Shown here: positions 32,401-42,990 of the stretch, piece by piece | How positions within the stretch are numbered: position 1 is the stretch's first letter | How the letters are laid out: each line of letters opens with the position of its first letter | Source: Dolomedes plantarius | Taxonomy: Eukaryota; Arthropoda; Arachnida; Araneae; Dolomedidae | Assembly (NCBI GenBank): GCA_907164885.2 | Contig: OU015495.1 | Span: forward strand, 216,065,734 to 216,129,733 | DNA length: 64,000 nt | Reading direction: 5' to 3' | Notes under the pieces: model-generated | Told to the model about the DNA's origin: nothing | Databases searched by the model: none | Seen by the model: the letters and a program-made list of their open reading frames with translations, nothing else | Made by a program: the position numbers and the translations under genes

Positions 32401-34189
32401 CATATTCCATTGAGCTGATAACTCAATGGCAATGTCTTTAACAAGCTCCCAATTATTCCTTAAATTCTGCAATTTGGTGAAAGGATTTAAATCTAATAGT
32501 TATTGGTTAATTATTAAATGAGTTACTTTATAAACACCTCAACTCTGAAACATTGTTCACTGTTTTCAATGCGTCCATCTATTTGAAATTCATTAAAGAA
32601 TTTTTCACACAACGCAATTTTTTTAGGGAAAAAACAAGGTTTCATATTCCATTGAGCTGATAACTCAATGGCAATGTTTTTAACAAGCTCCCAATTATTC
32701 CTTAAATTCTGCAATTTGGTGAAAGGATTTGAATCTAATAGTTATTGGTTAATTATTAAATGAGTTACTTTATAAAACACCTCGACTCTGAAACATTGTT
32801 CACTGTTTTCAATGCGTCCATCTATTTGAAATTCATTAAAGAATTTTTCACACAACGCAATTTTTTTAGGGAAAAAACAAGGTTCCATATTCCATTGAGC
32901 TGATAACTCAATGGCAATGTCTTTAACAAGCTCCCAATTATTCCTTAAATTCTGCAATTTGGTGAAAGGATTTAAATCTAATAGTTATTGGTTAATTATT
33001 AAATGAGTTACTTTATAAAACACCTCAACTCTAAAACATTGTTCACTGTTTTCAATGCATCCATCTATTTGAAATTCATTAAAGAATTTTTCACACAACG
33101 CAATTTTTTTAGGGAAAAAACAAGGTTCCATATTCCATTGAGCTGATAACTCAATGGCAATGTCTTTAACAAGCTCCCAATTATTCCTTAAATTCTGCAA
33201 TTTGGTGAAAGGATTTGAATCTAATAGTTATTGGTTAATTATTAAATGAGTTACTTTATAAAACACCTCGACTCTGAAACATTGTTCTCTGTTTTCAATG
33301 CGTCCATCTATTTGAAATTCATTAAAGAATTTTTCACACAACGCAATTTTTTTAGGGAAAAAACAAGGTTCCATATTCCATTGAGCTGATAACTCAATGG
33401 CAATGTCTTTAACAAGCTCCCAATTATTCCTTAAATTCTGCAATTTGGTGAAAGGATTTGAATCTAATAGTTATTGGTTAATTATTAAATGAGTTACTTT
33501 ATAAAACACCTCGACTCTGAAACATTGTTCACTGTTTTCACTGCGTCCATCTATTTGAAATTCATTAAAGAATTTTTCACACAACGCAATTTTTTTAGGG
33601 AAAAAACAAGGTTCCATATTCCATTGAGCTGATAACTCAATGGCAATGTTTTTAACAAGCTCCCAATTATTCCTTAAATTCTGCAATTTGGTGAAAGGAT
33701 TTGAATCTAATAGTTATTGGTTAATTATTAAATGAGTTACTTTATAAAACACCTCGACTCTGAAACATTGTTCACTGTTTTCAATGCGTCCATCTATTTG
33801 AAATTCATTAAAGAATTTTTTCACACAACGCAATTTTTTTAGGGAAAAAACAAGGTTCCATATTCCATTGAGCTGATAACTCAATGGCAATGTCTTTAAC
33901 AAGCTCCCAATTATTCCTTAAATTCTGCAATTTGGTGAAAGGATTTAAATCTAATAGTTATTGGTTAATTATTAAATGAGTTACTTTATAAAACACCTCG
34001 ACTCTGAAACATTGTTCACTGTTTTCAATGCGTCCATCTATTTGAAATTCATTAAAGAATTTTTCACACAACGCAATTTTTTTAGGGAAAAAACAAGGTT
34101 CCATATTCCATTGAGCTGATGACTCAATGGCAATGTTTTTAACAAGCTCCCAATTATTCCTTAAATTCTGCAATTTGGTGAAAGGATTT
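26417..34189 (-). repeat. 243-bp satellite, 32 units, derived from a hAT transposase segment
   Basis: Thirty-two head-to-tail units of 243 bp (81 codons), a few of 242, 244 or 237 bp, nearly identical. On the minus strand each unit has one frame with a single stop: ...NPFTKLQNLRNNWELVKNIA ... FRVEVFYKVTHLIINQ, stop. The 71-codon frame opens with TTG, not ATG. The text matches the region N-terminal to the hATC domain of hAT/ZMYM1-type transposases, and the leftmost unit runs on into RFKSVRQLC of the adjoining relic. Variants: KN/KD (TTTTTAAC against GTCTTTAAC), QIDG/PIDG, and GATTTGAAT/GATTTAAAT at the joint. Every unit holds a perfect hairpin CCATTGAG-CTGATAA-CTCAATGG. It is not a set of genes. 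Confidence 0.95.
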
Positions 34190-34228
34190 CTCTGTATCCC
34201 CATGAGTACTCATGGGGATACAGAGAAA
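34187..34228. repeat. Perfect 42-bp palindrome at the satellite edge
   Basis: The two 21-base arms TTTCTCTGTATCCCCATGAGT and its inverse meet at AGT|ACT with no spacer. The left arm begins inside the last bases of satellite unit 32 (GATTTC) and the right arm is unique sequence. It marks the exact right boundary of the array. Confidence 0.97.
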
Positions 34229-34505
34229 TACCTTACATTTTCGAGACTGTATTAATAGGTTCAAGTATTTTATCAAAATAATTGTTGAAAAAAATTATTA
34301 ATATAAATTATTAATATTTATGATGCTTTTTTTATACATATATATTGTGTGTGTTTTCACACGTCACGTCACAGGGGAACAAAAAGTTCGCAGTAAAAAA
34401 ATACTTTTTGTTATATATTAACAACTAATTCATTAGTTTCTTTAAATTTTAGAAAAAAAGCCGTCACTAAGCCTAATAATTTTTGTACAAAATGGTGTTC
34501 ATAAG
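34229..34505. other. AT-rich spacer, nothing recognised
   Basis: No hAT coding sequence continues here, so the array ends the recognisable transposase. Confidence 0.5.
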
Positions 34506-34507
34506 TA

Positions 34508-35908
34508 CACTGCTGGCCACCCAAATTGCAACACCAAGAAATACAAGAGATATCACAACAAAATTTATTTTGTAGATAACATGTTGACCAAGTATCAAAT
34601 GATTAAATTTATAGACTTCTGTGAAGTGTGGTTGCTGCCAAAATCAGTAGCCAGAGTAGCCGCCATTGTTGGAGATCACCGCTGCCACACGCCTCGGCAT
34701 TGATTCAAAGAGACTTTGGATGAGTTCTTGGGGTACAGCAGACCAAGCAGCTTCCACACGTTGCCAAAGTTGATCTGCTGTGGCAGCTGGGGATGGAATC
34801 TGGGTCAATCGTAGAGCAACCATGGACCACATGTTTTCTATCGGCGAAAGATCCGGAGAGCGAGGCGGCCAGGGAAGCAATTCAATCTGGCGATTGACGA
34901 AGAACCGTTGGACAATGCGTGCCACGTGTGGTCGCGCATTATCCTGTTGAAATATGGCTGTGGGCAAGCCCTGAAGGTAAGGAAGAACAACTGGCTCCAA
35001 CACCTCAGAGGTGTAGCGCTGGCTGTTTAAAGTACCGGCAATGCGTACTAGAGGTGTGCGAGAGTGATATCTAATACCGCCCCATACCATAATACCCGGT
35101 GCAGGACCAGTGTAGCGGTGCATAACGCAGCTGTTCAGCATCCTCTCTTCACGGTGTCTCCAGACTCAAATGCGACCATCGTGGTGTTGCAGACAGAAGC
35201 GTGACTCGTCAGTAAAGACAATTTCATTCCATTCTGCCGTCCACATCCTTCTGTCATCGCACCATTGGCGGCGGAGACGTCTGTGTTTCTGCGTCAAGGG
35301 TAGACAAAGCAATGGACGTCTTGCGGACAGACCACTCTGCTGTAAAAGGCGTCGAATGGTACGCGCAGACACTGGATGATGCGTTACAGACTGCGTGTGC
35401 TGTGCTGTGCTATGGTTCGTTATGTGACTGAGCGATCCGTCACTGCCATGCGCACAATTTGCCTGTCATCACGTGAAGTGGTGCGCTGAGGTGGATGCGA
35501 TCGAACACGCCGGTCCGTCGTACCCTCCTGCATCCAACGATCACATATCCGCATTACAGTTGTTTGGTTTCGTCCAACACGACTACCGATTTCCCTGAAA
35601 GATAATCCACAATCTCAGTAGGCCACTATCGAACTCGGATACTTGATCAAAAGATGATCGCTGTTTTCGACGAGGCATAATTGATCGTTTCTGAAAAAAC
35701 CACAAGAAAAACACAATTGCCGAACTTGAAATCGTCGAAATCTCCAAGCCTTAAATAGCGCTTTGAAGTGGCGCCACAGGCGCAAGTGATGTGCGTCTGC
35801 GCTGAAATTCTAATCATTTGCATATCTCACCTCCGCTAATGCATGTTGTAAATTTCATGTTATTTACATGTTTCCTTCAGGGTGTTGCATTTACAGTGGC
35901 CAGCAGTG
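34508..35908 (-). mobile_element. Tc1/mariner transposon 3 (1401 bp)
   Basis: TA at 34506-34507 and 35909-35910. Inverted terminal repeats start CACTGCTGGCCACCCAAATT on the left and CACTGCTGGCCACTGTAAAT as the inverse of the right, both followed by GCAACACC. It carries a minus-strand DD34E transposase relic, and its family differs from the copies at 15.7 and 17.9 kb. Confidence 0.93.
34644..35678 (-). pseudogene. Tc1-like DD34E transposase, disrupted
   Basis: ATG at 35678 (MPRRKQRSSFDQ), ending ...MPRRVAAVISNNGGYSGY at 34644. Parts: N-terminal helix-turn-helix with a frameshift (REIGSRVGRNQTTVMRICDR), a second frameshift or stop in the linker, then SARTIRRLLQQSGLSARRPL and FTDESRF (first Asp). 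After a TGA near 35166 the frame continues with MVWGGI, QQDNARPHVA (second Asp) and DLSPIENMWSM (Glu), with 34 residues between D2 and E. The last 165 codons are uninterrupted. Catalytic residues are intact but the reading frame is broken at least three times. Confidence 0.92.
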
Positions 35909-35910
35909 TA

Positions 35911-36700
35911 TTTTATCATTTTAACATGATTTAAATTGTGTGGGAATGATCCGAGTCCATTTATATATGTACTAAACAATAATTAAGAATAATCTAATGC
36001 AATAAAGTACATATTAAAAACTCATATAATTTTTAATTTGAGTAAGTAAGGTTAACTTATACCATTTTAACTTATATTATTTTATTGGAGAAGTTAAAAA
36101 TAAACATCAAATCTTCTAAATTTTAATGCTTTATCTTTATTTTTTCAATTAAATAGTATAAAATGGTCAATTCTTTATTGAAAGTATGACAGTGATAATT
36201 GTTTTTCCTTGGCTTTTAAGAATAATAAAACTACTATGGGGAAACTATATAAGGAAGAATTTAGGCTGAAAAAAAAGAGTAAGATAGACTAAGGTGGAGA
36301 AAAATAAATCGGATCTAGTGTTGCTTGTAAAATTAAAAGAAAAGGAGAGACTAAAATATTAAAAAAAACCCATGAAAAAACAGCAAGTCAAACCAGTAAA
36401 TAATATGACGCCATGTGAATTATATCAAAAAAGAAAACTGAGGAAAAACGTTCCACAAATTATTGATAGAAGAAAAGCAGTGAACAGGATGTGCAACAGC
36501 AACATGTAGCAAGAATTCAAATAGTATCCCTATGTTTATTAAGAAAATACGTCATTTGTAAAGATAATATAGTAACAGTTTCAAAACAGAAAAAAAGACG
36601 TGAAATATAAAAAGTGGATCTTGGAGAAAACTAATTCTTGCAAAGGTGTTAAAAAAGTCGGGACAAAATCTTAAATAAGGAGATATAAAAGAGAATATAA
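35911..36700. other. AT-rich sequence, possibly the decayed start of the next element
   Basis: Lysine- and arginine-rich short frames occur at 36380-36520 (for example MTPCELYQKRKLRKNVPQII). They may be the N-terminal part of the transposon-like relic at 36709-37224, but this is not certain. Confidence 0.25.
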
Positions 36701-36708
36701 ACCGTTAT

Positions 36709-37224
36709 TTGGTTCATCTTGGCAACATTAAACATCAATATACAGGCATAGCAGATTTAAAGAAGAATCTACAACCTAATGCAGTACTAATACACACAGA
36801 CTTGAGTGAAAATTACTGTTGTAAGTATAGTGAAGAAATCCAGTCAGTACACTTTGGTGGAGTTCTCAAACAAATTTCATTGCACAAAGATGTGCAACGA
36901 AACTGTGTTCTTTACCAGACACAAAAGGATTCGTTAACATAGATTCCTTTTGCCACGGCAAGCAAATGACTCGAACATGACACATCGGCCATCTACAGAC
37001 CATTTCAAAATATTTTTTTCAAGAACCAGCATTCAATTAATATGTTAGGTGATGGACCCTGTACACAATACAGAAACAAAATGTTTCATTTGTTAAGGCA
37101 ACGCACACAAGAATAGTTTCCCAGTATCCAAAACGTGACATGGAATTGTACAGAGACAGGCCATGGGAAAGGTGCACTTGACAGCATAGGAGAAACTTTT
37201 AAAGCGTACAACAGATACAATTAA
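36709..37224 (+). pseudogene. Relic of a transposon-like gene with QYRNK and GHGKGA motifs
   Basis: Open segment VHLGNIKHQYTGIADLKKNL ... IHTDLSENYCCKYSEEIQSV ... HFGG (to 36940), then after a frame change FKNQHSINMLGDGPCTQYRN-K ... one TAG ... WNCTETGHGKGALDSIG. This series (acidic D-SEN-Y, -DGP-QYRNK-, -W-E-GHGKGA-D-G) is shared by an abundant family of uncharacterised, transposon-associated proteins in invertebrate genomes. Conserved acidic residues suggest a DDE-type nuclease fold, but that is inference. No terminal repeats found. Confidence 0.5.
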
Positions 37225-37359
37225 TTATAGCTGAAAATAAAGATGTCAACACATTAGAAACTTTAATCAAAATTTCAAGTTTATCAAATTACATTTAATT
37301 CAAGCTTATCAAACACATTTATTTTCTATTTCACAAATTAAAATTTTAAAAATTAAAAT

Positions 37360-37695
37360 TGTGGATATTTGAAGAAAGTAAATTTAAAATTCTATAATAT
37401 ACTTATTTCAACTTATTCATTTATTTATTTTAATAAAATCTCTTTAAATCCTGTGTTATATATGTAATTCAGATTTTAAAACATACTAAATTACGTAGAA
37501 GTAGAAAATATGACATTATCTTAAAAAGCATAGGAATACTATTTTAATATTTGAAGAAAGTAAATTTAAAATTCAATAATATAATTATTTCAATTTATTT
37601 ATTCATTTATTTATTTTGTTAAAATCTCTTTAAATCCTGTGTTATATATGTAATTCAGATTTTAAAACATACTAAATTACGTTGAAATAGAAAAA
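37360..37695. repeat. Direct duplication, about 150 bp, two copies 187 bp apart
   Basis: ATTTGAAGAAAGTAAATTTA and the following AT-rich sequence, through CCTGTGTTATATATGTAATT and ACATACTAAATTACGT, appears at about 37365-37500 and again at 37552-37685, with small differences. It lies between the relic gene and the copia remnant. Confidence 0.85.
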
Positions 37696-37789
37696 AAACT
37701 TATAATAAAAAGATTCCCATATAAGCCAACAGATGGCAGCAGGAGCAAAACGAAACTGATGCTGGATTTAGATTGCTGTCTGTAGACGC

Positions 37790-39676
37790 TTGTTTCCAAA
37801 TGTAGGATATTTTAAAACTTTTGGATGTACAGCATTCATTTTAAATAGTGATCGGAACAAGGGAAAATTTTATCCCAGGGCTAGAAAGAGAATTTTTGTC
37901 GGTTATTCCGAGCAATCGAAGTCTTTTCGTGTTTGGATCCCTGAAAAAAGAGAAATCGAAACTTCTAGAAGTGTAAAATTTTTGGAAAACGTTAGCCGTA
38001 CCGATGAGATGAATGTAGATGATTTTGCCCCCCCCCCCGATAGATTATTCTAAAGAAAATGAAAATTACTAACCTTTAGAAATAAATATTCCTATTAACA
38101 TTCCAAAACAGATGAAGTTATTCATAGCGATATCCAGAATATTTCTGATTTTGACCCTGACAATTGCGATTCAGAAAATAAAATGGTTTGTTCTAACGAC
38201 TTAAAGCTACCTAGGATAGCTCGCGGACGCCCACGCATCGTTCACACAGCAAATGTAGGTCGACCAAGGAAAGAGCATAATATTTATTCTGACCAAAGTG
38301 ATGACGCGACGAATCGGGCACAAATTGCGATTAACGTAGCGCTAAGTAAACCTGAATCAAATGAATGGAAACTCGCCCTAGCCAACGAAATGCAATGTAT
38401 TTTGAAAAACGATACTTTTGAACTTGTAGAAAGGCAAAAAAATATAAATGTTTGTGTTAAGAAATAAATATAATTCAGATGGAAGCAGTGAACGTCGGAA
38501 TTGTAGCTCAAGGTTTCTCGCACGAGACTTTGGCGAAACATTTGCCCAGATTGCTATCAGCCCTAGCAACTAAATTTGGTGGACCCATTCATCATTTTGA
38601 TATAACTACGGCTTATTTAAATGGAACATTCGAAGAGGAAATTTTTATGGAATGCCCTAAACATTTTAGCGATGCACTACTAAGTACTATGAGAAACGAA
38701 AATAAAACCAGTAAAATATTTAAAACAGCAGAAAAGATGTTAAATGATTTTCAAAGTGGAAATAGTTTGTAAACTAAAGAAATCATTGTATGGTCTAAAA
38801 CAATCAGGTCGAAGATGGTTTACTAAAATTGACGAAATTGTAAACGATTTTGGAGCTAAAAATACCAGTTCAGATTCGTGTGTATATTTTTTGAAACAAA
38901 ATAACTTTAGTAACAATTTATGTAGACGATATTTTAATTAAATCCTGAAATGATTCTTAAATTGAGAAAACACCTAGAAAAGGAATTAGATATGTAGGAT
39001 TAGTAAAATATTGCTTAGGGATGGGAAGAAATTATTACAATTAGTCAACAGGGTGACATCAGAGATTTATTAAAGCGATATTGTATCGAAGCCAATCTCG
39101 CTTCATAAATGTTAAATTGGAGAAAAGCGCCACCCCAACAGTGAATTAATCGGATGTATTTAACAGGCCAGATATAGCGCATACAGTTAGTAAACTAAGC
39201 CAGTTTTTGTCATGCCATTGGATCGCAGCAAAACGCTGCGACCCAATTACGTTATTTAAAGGGTACGATGAATTATGGATTAATTTTTAGATATACTGAT
39301 AATAATTTGATTAGTTATACTGACGCCGATTGGGGAAACTGTGTCTTACCGAAGGTCTTACTGCTTCATTTTAAGCGGAAGTGCGATTTCTTGGGAATCA
39401 AAAACTCCTCAACTGAGGCGGAATATATGTCATTAACTGAAGGTATTAAGGAGGCAAATTGTCTTGACAGATTTAGATTTAAAAGATTAAGCAAATGTAC
39501 CGATAATGCTGGCGCGCAGAGAATCCTATACATCACAATCGGACAAAGCACATCATTTCGTCCGACAAGCTTGTAAGTATGGGTGCAGATATACTCACGA
39601 AAGGACTATGGAAACAAAAGCATTTCAACTGCTTAAATATTTTGGGTATTGATGATACTTGTATATCAAATGATTG
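37790..39676 (+). pseudogene. copia pol remnant (integrase end, RT, RNase H)
   Basis: 37790-38053 is the integrase C-terminal part. 38183-38467 contains the linker and the start of RT (KPESNEWKLALANEMQCI). 38479-38770 has VAQGFSHET, a block corresponding to the first catalytic region (HHFDITTAYLNGTFEEEIFM). 38744-38941 has KSLYGLKQSGRRWF and, in another frame, IYVDDIL, the intact RT catalytic box. 39268-39500 has YTDADWG and NSSTEAEYMSLTEGIKEA of RNase H. The parts are in several frames with gaps; nothing is translatable as a polyprotein. Confidence 0.88.
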
Positions 39677-39682
39677 ATAACG

Positions 39683-39890
39683 TGTTGGCGCTAGAATTGT
39701 AATCGCCAAGTTGCCAATACCCACGTGACCAATCCTAACGGCTAAGACGAAATGTCTTTGTAATGTATCTGTCCGTCTTGCCTGGTGTAGTTTGTGTTCT
39801 TAATGTGAAGCAATAAAATGTGTGTAATATTTTATTACCGCATCCCACATCGACATTTTCGGCATTGGTTATTTCACTGTTACGGCAACA
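39683..39890 (+). repeat. copia 3' LTR (208 bp)
   Basis: Starts TGTTGGCGCTAG and ends ACGGCAACA, so it has the TG...CA ends with TGTTG/CAACA inverse. It contains a polyadenylation signal (AATAAAA near 39811). It follows the end of the pol frame after about 6 bases, leaving no clear polypurine tract. Confidence 0.8.
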
Positions 39891-40065
39891 GTTTCTATAT
39901 ATATATATTTATGTCTCCCACTCCCAGTCTCTATGTATCTATCCATATATATGTATATGTATAAGTACACACACATATATATGTATGTGTATATACATGT
40001 ATGTATACATACACACATATGTATATATATATACATACACATATACATACATATGTATATATAGA
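39891..40065. repeat. TA/TATG/CACA microsatellite
   Basis: Mixed (TA)n, (ACACAT)n and TATGTATA blocks directly after the LTR. Open frames through it are artefacts. Confidence 0.9.
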
Positions 40066-40069
40066 CTGT

Positions 40070-40960
40070 TGCTGTTGGGGTTGTATGTGATACAGACTTC
40101 TTATGCGTGTATTGAGACCCGAAACTGCTCGTTTGACAGCTGGAAATGACAATATGGCATTAATGACAGTGTGGGTTATCAAAACAAACACTATGTTAAA
40201 ACGTTTAGAAGTAAAGCTTGATAGTGAATACTGTGATGGATGCACAGATTAAGCTTTGAGGTCTAAGCCCGAGTGTTCCCAGTTTCTATGAAGCGAACTA
40301 AACACGACTCGGGGTCAACTTCGAACTCTCTCAATTACAAAAATACCAACTATATACGTTCGCCATCTTTTTAGATATTATATATGAACATTCTACTTTC
40401 AAAAAAAAAAATAGAGAGAGGGCAGCACCTAACAGATGTAAATTTATGAAACGATGTAGAATCCAAATTCAAATCTGGGTTAGTTTGAACGCTCTTTGGG
40501 CAAATCCATACTTTGAAATGTACCCCACCAAAGCAAATTTTATTAAATGATGCTATTTATCAATAAAAGCTATTTTTAGATCTTTGTAAACCATTTGGGT
40601 AAGTTTTTATTCAATCTTTGGGTAAGTTTTTATTCAATTTTATCTAAAATTTCATGTTAAAAAATATTGTTTCCTTATGCGGAACTTTTTATTTTACTTT
40701 CAAACTTTATTTTTTCAATAATTTCTCATTAAATATTAATATTCAAATAGTTTCTACATTATGAATTAAACCAATTTAAAATTTATCATAAAAAAAATTG
40801 CTAAGTCATATATCTTGAAAGTATTTTTTAAAAAAATATACCAAAACCAGAGGGAGACATAGCTCGGACCTGAAAGTGTTAAGCCCTCGTCAGTCTTCTC
40901 CTGGCCACCTAGTTCATGCCGATGTATGATCGAAAAGTCCTCAGGAGGTAATTTGTGACA
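40070..40960. other. Sequence without recognised features
   Basis: AT-rich; a short direct repeat TGGGTAAGTTTTTATTCAAT occurs twice near 40600-40635. Confidence 0.4.
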
Positions 40961-40967
40961 TTAAAGG

Positions 40968-40983
40968 TCCACTGTCCCCTTAA
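40968..40983. mobile_element. Isolated family-A MITE terminus
   Basis: GTCCACTGTCCCC followed by TTAA (40980-40983): a perfect inverse family-A end without a partner nearby. Confidence 0.55.
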
Positions 40984-41734
40984 GGTACTGGGGGCTTTAT
41001 TCCGAAACGAAAAAGAAGGAATCTTGTTCGATATTGTGGAAACGAGGATGGTTATCGTGTCTTTATCCCATCAAGTTATTTTATTTTATGAAATGATCGG
41101 TGAGATAGACTTTCATGCTGAACAGAAACAGCGTGTTATTGGAAGTTATAGCACAGAAGCGTTGGAAGTGGATTAAATTTGTGAAATGCCAGACTATGTT
41201 ATGTTTGCAGAAGATGAGCCAACAAGCACTCCTCATTGGACTATTGAGCTTCGCTGAAAACAACACACAGGAGTTGCCAGTTGAGAATCGATGGGTCTCC
41301 AAAATCAAACGAGATATTGAGGGCAAAGTACAGGGAAGTCATATAAAAAAAAAAACTTTGTCGATATAGGGACCTCTAGCTGCCCCGTTCAACCGATCGA
41401 GATGAGATTTCAGATAGAGTTTCTGTGAACGGCAACGAAGTGGCGCTTACGGTTATAGGTACAGAAACTCGAAATTTTCGAATGGTAACGCCCACTTTTT
41501 TCCCGTCGCATGCGAAAACCCCAAAGAGCGTTGGAATGGTACGTGTATTACAAAAAAAAGGACGCGTTATGCATGAACAAAAAACAACTCTGCGAACGGA
41601 GGAAATTTGCATATCTGACACGACACTGATGACAACACAGATCGGACAACAGAAAACATTTATTTGGATTACATATTTTCCACACGGGTGCCATCACAGG
41701 CCGTTTTTGAAAAATATTATTTGACAAATCTTGT

Positions 41735-42776
41735 TTTTGGTCCTCTGTGTTGCTGCAAGACATGAAACGCTAGAACTGCTTGTTTAAAAATTGTCAGCAA
41801 ATTTCACTGTAAGGTCTGAACCTGCTAATTATTTCTTGGGCTTGCAAATTAAATATTTAGAAGGTGGTTCTATTTTTAAACATCAAGAAAAATTACTGTA
41901 AGGAGGTCTTGGACTGTTTTAATATGTCTACAACCTGTTGTCAATTAGGAATGCAAACCCTGTTTGAATTCCTATTGACAAAAATGTGCTTTCTTTAGAA
42001 AAACTTGATGAACAAACACCTTATAGAAAAGCAGTAGGGAGTTTGATATATTTAGCTACAGTTTCCAGACCTGACATAGCGTATGCCATAAGTGTATTAC
42101 CTCAAACCCTTCAAAATCCATTGAAAAGAAAAGAAAGTATTGAAATACTTAAAAGGAACTTCTAGTTGGGGTATAAATGCATTCGGTTCAGGTCCTCTGG
42201 GTTCGAGTCCCACTGTTGGCATGGATTTTTGTAGCCGTTCGGAATCGGCTTGAAGCTGTAGGTCCCGGTCTAATTAGCCCTCGTATTGACCTTAACGCTC
42301 CAAACCAAACCAGTTGGGGCCAAATCAGGTGCAAACTGCAAATCAGAATGTTTCAGCGATTCTGATTTTACTGGTGATCCAGTAAGCTACTTCAGGTATG
42401 TTGTTTGAGTTCAGTGGCGGAGTTATAACCTGGGCCAGTAAACGTGAAACATGCGTTGCTTTGTCGACTACAGAAGCAGAATTTGTCGCTGCAAGTCGGA
42501 CATCAAAAGATGCTCTGTGGTTACATAGAATTTTGCTGGATTTGTGTTTCTCAACTGATAGGTCTGTGCTAGAAATTGGCAATGAAAGTGCTATTCGATT
42601 AATAAAAAACCCTGAGTTTCACAGTCGAACAGAGCACATAGATATTCGCTTTAAGTTTGTTAGAGAAAAATATCGGGACGTTCAATATTGTGAAAGTCAA
42701 GTTGCTGATTTGTTCACGAAACTTCGTGACTGTCTTGGCATGTCTGACATTAATCCTTTTTGTTCAGTGCTTTTAT
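41735..42776 (+). pseudogene. copia RT/RNase H remnant
   Basis: RT thumb and connection: RSEPANYFLGLQIKYLEGGS and SLIYLATVSRPDIAYAISVL. After the insert, RNase H: FSDSDFTGDP, GGVITWASKRETCVALSTTE-AEFVAASR, and SRTEHIDIRFKFVRE to the C-terminus (VADLFTKLRDCLGM), stop at 42776-42778. The last 126 codons are open. Frameshifts and a 155-bp insertion break the rest. Confidence 0.85.
42188..42345 (+). mobile_element. tRNA-derived SINE fragment inserted in copia 2
   Basis: Interrupts copia between the LKGTSSWG and FSDSDFTGD coding blocks. It has a B box (GGGTTCGAGTCCCA) followed by a conserved-looking body (TTGGCATGGATTTTTGTAGC ... GAAGCTGTAGGTCCC). No A box is seen, so it is 5'-truncated. It is unrelated to the SINE family of the left third. 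Confidence 0.55.
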
Positions 42777-42990
42777 GACTAACGTTTATTTTGTATTAAT
42801 ATTTTCTCTCGATGACAGGTATAGATTTAGGGGAAGGGTTGGTGTATACATCGATACCCGTAAACTACTACTACTTCAACTTTCACTGTCAACTGTCAGT
42901 TGTCTGTTTTCCAGAAAACACACCGTGTAACTTTAACTCTTAGTAATAAATAAATGTTTAATACAGTCTTATTATTCATCGTTGATTTCC

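Larger units (their letters stand above)
37785..39890 (+). mobile_element. Ty1/copia retrotransposon 1, 5'-truncated, with 3' LTR
   Basis: Pieces of copia pol in order: end of integrase (GYFKTFGCTAFI ... KRIFVGYSEQSKSFRVW), a variable linker, reverse transcriptase and RNase H, then the C-terminus GADILTKGLWKQKHFNCLN and a 3' LTR at 39683-39890. The 5' LTR, gag, protease and most of integrase are missing. Many stops and frameshifts. Confidence 0.88.
41165..42990 (+). mobile_element. Ty1/copia retrotransposon 2, truncated and interrupted
   Basis: The start of RT is seen at about 41241-41330 (ENNTQELPVENRWVSKIKRD, matching the copia NNTW-L-P-NRWVFK-KRD block). Unrelated sequence fills about 41335-41735. 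Copia resumes with LSANFTVRSEPANYFLGLQI, PYRKAVGSLIYLATVSRPDI and KYLKGTSSWG. A SINE-like insert lies at about 42190-42345. RNase H follows, and a purine tract at about 42829-42838 precedes an LTR-like region (GTTGGTGTATACATCGATAC...) to about 42990. It is a different lineage from copia 1. Confidence 0.82.

Noticed and set aside
26431..34203. About 30 open frames of 71 codons as a tandem gene family
   Set aside because: They open with TTG, not ATG, are units of a satellite, lack splice or promoter context, and match an internal transposase segment.
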